From CAZPXZ01 sp965219495 (lineage in GTDB: Bacteria > Pseudomonadota > Alphaproteobacteria > Rhodobacterales > CAZPXZ01): 64,000 bases of DNA. Position numbers and translations under genes: made by a program. The notes under the pieces were generated by a model. That model did not search any database. It saw nothing but the letters and a program-made list of their open reading frames with translations, and was not told the DNA's origin. The DNA lies in NCBI GenBank assembly GCA_965219495.1, contig OZ244777.1:3162001-3226000 (forward strand). The letters run 5' to 3'. Below, in pieces: positions 60,620-64,000 of the stretch (positions are counted from its first letter, which is position 1; each line of letters begins with the position of its first letter).

Positions 60620-61615
60620 ATGTATGGGTTCACTCGTGTAAATCAAGTGCTGTCGGCGGCGACCCTCGTCGCTTGCCTTGGAAGCGTAGCTGCATCGGCC
60701 GAGGAAATAGAAATCTCCAACTATGGCGTCGCCATGAACGGAATGCCGATCGCCGTTGTCATGGAGAAGGGGTACTTCAAGGAATGTGGCCTCGACATTA
60801 CCGGCATTATAGCCTCCCCGGGCGGCGGTACGACCATCCGCAATGTGCTGGCAGGCGATCTTCTTTACGGCGAGCCGTCCTTGGCGGCCACGGTGACGGC
60901 CATACAGGCCGGCGCCGACATCAAGATCGTCAGCGGCAACGCACACACGGTGTCCGACATTGCGTGGGCCACCATGCCGGGTTCGCCGATTAAGTCGATC
61001 AAGGACATCAAGGGCAAGCGCCTCGGTTTCACCAATCCCGGCTCTACGACACAAGCGCTCACGCTTCTGTTGCTCGAGAAAGCGGGCTTGACGACGAGCG
61101 ATGTCACCATGACCAAGACCGGTGGCTTTGGGCCGGGTCTCACGGCGCTGGAGGCCGGCGGCGTGGATATTATGGCGATTACGGAGCCGCTGACGTCAAA
61201 ATACAAAGCCAAATACAAGTACGTGATCCATGCCAAGGATATATTCCCGCAAATGAACAACGTGCTTGGCATCACCACGGGCAAGGCCGCCGCCAATCGT
61301 CCCAATGACGTCAAATGCGTGATCGCGGCGCGGCGCAAGGGTGTGGAGTTCATGTATGAGCACCCGAAGGAGGCCGCGAAGATCATTGCCAAGGCCTATA
61401 AGATGGAAGACGACATCATCGAGAGCGCTGTCTTGAATCTGATCAACGGCTCGGTTGACGGCGTGCCCTATTGGGGTCCTGGTCGCTTCCACTACGAAGG
61501 CATGGACAATATGCTGCGGGCGCAGCGCATGGTGGGCGCCGTCAAAGGCGACGTCGACTGGTCGAAGATGGTTGACGAAAGCTTCCTTCCCGAGGATCTC
61601 AAGACCAAGAAGTAG
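60620..61615 (+). CDS. NitT/TauT-type ABC transporter, substrate-binding protein
   Basis: A 331-residue secreted binding protein of the NMT1/THI5-like type. Signal peptide to about residue 27 (LVACLGSVAASAEE). The mature protein has IAVVMEKGYFKECGLDITGI, GDLLYGEPSLAATVTAIQAG, and GKRLGFTNPGSTTQALTLLL, the usual fold landmarks. GGAAGGA precedes the ATG. Candidate substrates include sulfonates, pyrimidine or riboflavin precursors; none can be chosen from sequence. Confidence 0.85.
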   Translation: MYGFTRVNQVLSAATLVACLGSVAASAEEIEISNYGVAMNGMPIAVVMEKGYFKECGLDITGIIASPGGGTTIRNVLAGDLLYGEPSLAATVTAIQAGADIKIVSGNAHTVSDIAWATMPGSPIKSIKDIKGKRLGFTNPGSTTQALTLLLLEKAGLTTSDVTMTKTGGFGPGLTALEAGGVDIMAITEPLTSKYKAKYKYVIHAKDIFPQMNNVLGITTGKAAANRPNDVKCVIAARRKGVEFMYEHPKEAAKIIAKAYKMEDDIIESAVLNLINGSVDGVPYWGPGRFHYEGMDNMLRAQRMVGAVKGDVDWSKMVDESFLPEDLKTKK

Positions 61616-61644
61616 CATCGAGAGAGCCTGAGGCAGGGGGCAAT

Positions 61645-62442
61645 GTGACCGGCAGTTTGGTTGTCGCGCGAAGTGTCACGCGCGTATTCAAGCCTACTGG
61701 CGGGTTGGATGAAATCCATGCCTTGGGCCCGATCGATCTTTCGATTAACGACGGCGAATTTTTCGCCGTCGTTGGTCCGTCCGGCTGCGGCAAGTCCACG
61801 CTGCTCGAGGTGATCGGAGGCCTTCAGTCGGCTACATCAGGCGAGGTTCGCTTCGCAAACAAGAAGGTAGAATGGTCCGTGCCCGAAGGCGTGGGCGTCG
61901 TTTTTCAGGAAGATGCCAGTTTTCCCTGGCTGACGGTTCGCGAGAATATAGCTTTCGGCTTGAAGCGAAAGGGAACGGAATCGGAAAAGCTCCGTGAGCT
62001 TGTCGATGACGCCCTTGCGCTGACGGGTCTTGAGGCGTTCGCCGCCGCCTATCCGGCCCAGCTTTCTGGCGGAATGCGCCAGCGGGTTTGCATAGCGCGC
62101 ACGCTGGTGCTAAAGCCACGCCTTATCTTGTTGGACGAGCCTTTTGGGGCGCTTGATCAGCAGACGCGGATGCTCATGGGCGATGAGCTGCTGAAGCTTT
62201 GGCGGGAGACCGGAGCCACGATCATGCTGATTACGCATGCGCTCGATGAGGCAACAATGCTTTCCGATCGGGTTGGGGTAATGTCTGCACGGCCCGGCCG
62301 ATTCTTGGACGTACTCACCACCAACTGGCCAAGAGACCGTGACAGCGAAGTGGTGTCACATCCTGAATTCAGCAAGATAACCAGCCATCTCTGGTCTCTG
62401 CTGCGGACCGAGTCGTTGAAAGCCTTTAGCAGCAAACCCTAG
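61645..62442 (+). CDS. NitT/TauT-type ABC transporter, ATP-binding protein
   Basis: A 265-residue ATPase: Walker A VGPSGCGKSTLLEVIGGL, Q-loop VFQEDASFPWLTV, signature QLSGGMRQRVCIARTL, Walker B LILLDEPFGALD and LITHALDEA. GTG start after GGCAGGGGG, 29 bp after the binding protein. The FPWLTV segment is typical of the SsuB/TauB type. Confidence 0.9.
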   Translation: MTGSLVVARSVTRVFKPTGGLDEIHALGPIDLSINDGEFFAVVGPSGCGKSTLLEVIGGLQSATSGEVRFANKKVEWSVPEGVGVVFQEDASFPWLTVRENIAFGLKRKGTESEKLRELVDDALALTGLEAFAAAYPAQLSGGMRQRVCIARTLVLKPRLILLDEPFGALDQQTRMLMGDELLKLWRETGATIMLITHALDEATMLSDRVGVMSARPGRFLDVLTTNWPRDRDSEVVSHPEFSKITSHLWSLLRTESLKAFSSKP

Positions 62443-62445
62443 AGC

Positions 62446-63222
62446 ATGTTAACTCTCTTGCCGCGACGAATAAGAAAGGCAACGGTGCTCCGCTTTGCCG
62501 TGCTCACGGCCGCGATCCTGATCTTAGAGGCGTCCTGTCGCGTCGGTCTCATTGACCGGTTCAACATGGTCCCCCCGTCGGAGATGCTCACGACCCTCGT
62601 GACGCTATTCGTGACCGGGGTCGTCAACAGTGATATCGGAGAGACGCTTACCTCCGTCGTTATTGCCCTGGTCTCTGCGATTCTAGTTGGCTTCGTGATT
62701 GGCGTAGCATTGCACGCTCTCGACCGAGCGCGACGGATCATCGACCCGCTTCTAACCACCTATTATTCGGTGCCGGTGTTTGTGTTCTATCCGTTATTCA
62801 TCGTGATGTTTGGATTGAACGCAGTGCCAAAGACGATCATTGGCTTTCTGTATGCCGTTGTGGCGATGATCATCAATACGCTCAATGGTCTGGACCGGGT
62901 CCCGGACGTCCTATGGAAAACTGCCAAAATCCACCATATGGGCGCGAGCTCGACGGCGATCCACCTCGTCTTTCCTTGCGCAGCGCCCTACCTCTTCACC
63001 GGCCTTAAGCTCGCTGTCGTCTATTCCTTTATCGGCGTGGTTGGCTCCGAGTTCATTCTATCGAGCGGCGGACTCGGCTACCGTATATCGTTTGCATACA
63101 ACAACTTTCAGACCGCCGAAATGTACGCGCTGATTCTGTTCATTCTCATTGTCGTCGTGTTTGTCAACATGTCCCTCTATGCTTGGGAGCGCGCGCTTAT
63201 GGAGCGCCGCGGCGGACAGTGA
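62446..63222 (+). CDS. NitT/TauT-type ABC transporter permease 1
   Basis: A 258-residue permease with about six membrane helices (FAVLTAAILILEASCRVG first). The coupling loop resembles AKIHHMGASSTAIHLVFPCA, and GLKLAVVYSFIGVVGSEFILSSGGLGY matches the conserved C-terminal part of SsuC-type permeases. ATG 3 bp after the ATPase stop. Confidence 0.87.
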   Translation: MLTLLPRRIRKATVLRFAVLTAAILILEASCRVGLIDRFNMVPPSEMLTTLVTLFVTGVVNSDIGETLTSVVIALVSAILVGFVIGVALHALDRARRIIDPLLTTYYSVPVFVFYPLFIVMFGLNAVPKTIIGFLYAVVAMIINTLNGLDRVPDVLWKTAKIHHMGASSTAIHLVFPCAAPYLFTGLKLAVVYSFIGVVGSEFILSSGGLGYRISFAYNNFQTAEMYALILFILIVVVFVNMSLYAWERALMERRGGQ

Positions 63223-63985
63223 CGCGGTCTTGCTAAATCTGTGGCCATCCTTTGGTCGCGCAAGCGATGTGGGCATCCTGATCGGTGGCCTGCTGATCCT
63301 TTGGCAGATCGTTCACGAGTTGGCCGGGGCGATGGCTATGACGGCGCCGCTCGACACACTCCGCTACACCTTCAATCTGGTCACGTCGTGGGACTTCTGG
63401 CCGCATGTCTTCACCACCGGGAAGGCCTTTCTTCTGGCGCTTCTCATTGCGGCCTGCGCGGGCTCGCTGGTTGGCGCCACGCTCGGTTTACATCGAATGA
63501 CGGGCGAGGTGGCGGAGCCGATCCTCGTCGCGCTCTATTCGATCCCAAAAGTTACGTTATACCCCATCATCCTCATGTTTTTTGGGCTTGGCATTGGCGC
63601 CGAAGTGGCTTTCGGAGCCTTGCACGGCCTGGTTCCGATCATGCTGTTTACGATGAATGCCGTGCGCAACATCAAGCCGATCCTCATCAAGACTGCGCGC
63701 GTGATGAACCTGGGTCAATGGGCCTTGATTCGTACCATCCTGTTTCCGGCGGCGATGCCAGAGATATTTACCGGTCTGCGGGTGGGTTTTTCGGTAACAT
63801 TGATTGGAACCCTGCTGAGCGAAATGTTCGGTTCAATGCGTGGTCTAGGCTTCCTGCTGATGAATGCGCTGGGCGTCATCAATGTCGATCTCATCATGGC
63901 GTTGACGCTTCTACTGGTGACCTTTGCCGCCGTCATGAACTCGGTTCTCATGAGCATTGAGCACCGGCTGTACCGGCGAGTATGA
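63179..63985 (+). CDS. NitT/TauT-type ABC transporter permease 2
   Basis: About 268 residues; a second permease of the same type, with helices from GILIGGLLILWQIVHELAG onward, coupling loop ARVMNLGQWALIRTILFPAA and GLRVGFSVTLIGTLLSEMFG. Start is uncertain: ATG 63179 overlaps the first permease by 44 bp, TTG 63230 does not overlap. Two different permeases imply a heterodimeric channel. The end of the gene is 15 bp before the window end. Confidence 0.82.
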   Translation: MLGSARLWSAAADSDAVLLNLWPSFGRASDVGILIGGLLILWQIVHELAGAMAMTAPLDTLRYTFNLVTSWDFWPHVFTTGKAFLLALLIAACAGSLVGATLGLHRMTGEVAEPILVALYSIPKVTLYPIILMFFGLGIGAEVAFGALHGLVPIMLFTMNAVRNIKPILIKTARVMNLGQWALIRTILFPAAMPEIFTGLRVGFSVTLIGTLLSEMFGSMRGLGFLLMNALGVINVDLIMALTLLLVTFAAVMNSVLMSIEHRLYRRV

Positions 63986-64000
63986 ACTGACGGACCTCCA

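Noticed and set aside
1..64000. CRISPR arrays, rRNA genes and complete tRNA genes
   Set aside because: No regularly spaced short repeats, no rRNA-like sequence and no complete cloverleaf were recognised by eye; a covariance-model scan would be decisive for tRNAs.

Overview
This is GC-rich, gene-dense DNA that looks like an alphaproteobacterium. The evidence is gene order: the chain miaB-phoH-ybeY-corC-lnt, a run mdh-sucC-sucD-sucA-sucB-lpd, and rpsF-rpsR-rplI-dnaB-alr. GTG and TTG starts and 4-bp stop/start overlaps are frequent. Many insertion sequences, truncated transposases and decayed genes suggest a genome with active or recently expanded mobile DNA; a host-associated lifestyle is possible but not shown.

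Regions. 1-5.4 kb: the 3' end of an Mrr-type restriction gene, then a graveyard of mobile DNA (integrase and DUF4338 remnants, a Tn5-like transposase pseudogene), into which a complete IS with a DUF4338-DDE fusion transposase has inserted (2721-5159, 16-bp inverted ends, 10-bp target duplication). 5.6-10.2 kb: a polyamine-type ABC transporter (ATPase, binding protein, two permeases) with strong hairpins after the binding-protein gene. 10.2-11.5 kb: no recognisable gene. 11.5-19.1 kb, minus strand: lnt, corC, ybeY, phoH, miaB, tsaB, an Nfu-type scaffold and a Usp protein. 20.2-22.6 kb: a Leu/Phe/Val-type dehydrogenase divergent from a flavin reductase fused to a LysR-type effector domain. 22.7-29.7 kb: DUF1302 barrel, DUF1329 protein, YCF48-like propeller and MMPL/RND permease, probably an envelope lipid or efflux system. 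30.1-31.4 kb: a coupled small-gene/DUF1828 pair. 31.6-40.3 kb: malate dehydrogenase, succinyl-CoA synthetase and the 2-oxoglutarate dehydrogenase complex. 40.8-41.4 kb: an MqsA-like regulator with a coupled small ORF. 41.5-48.2 kb, minus strand: rpsF-rpsR-[IS5-family insertion]-rplI-dnaB-alr-mlaE-mlaF.

48.6-60.4 kb is an accessory island. It holds a pRiA4b ORF-3 protein, a NucS-like/DUF5655 nuclease, two truncated copies of one IS with a permuted 300-bp repeat, a BrnT/BrnA toxin-antitoxin pair, decayed helicase/restriction remnants, a coupled PD-(D/E)XK-like/PIN-like pair, a cut TRAP permease, and an IS1595-family transposon whose passengers resemble a restriction-modification cassette (nuclease-like protein, methyltransferase with a nonsense codon, small basic protein). 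60.4-64 kb: a NitT/TauT-type ABC uptake operon behind a good sigma-70-like promoter.

The best candidates for under-described biology are the IS1595 transposon with its restriction-modification-like cargo, the PD-(D/E)XK/PIN pair, the 30.1-31.4 kb pair, and the IS whose transposase carries the DruA-related DUF4338 domain. All functional statements come from reading translated sequence and recalling families; no database search was run.
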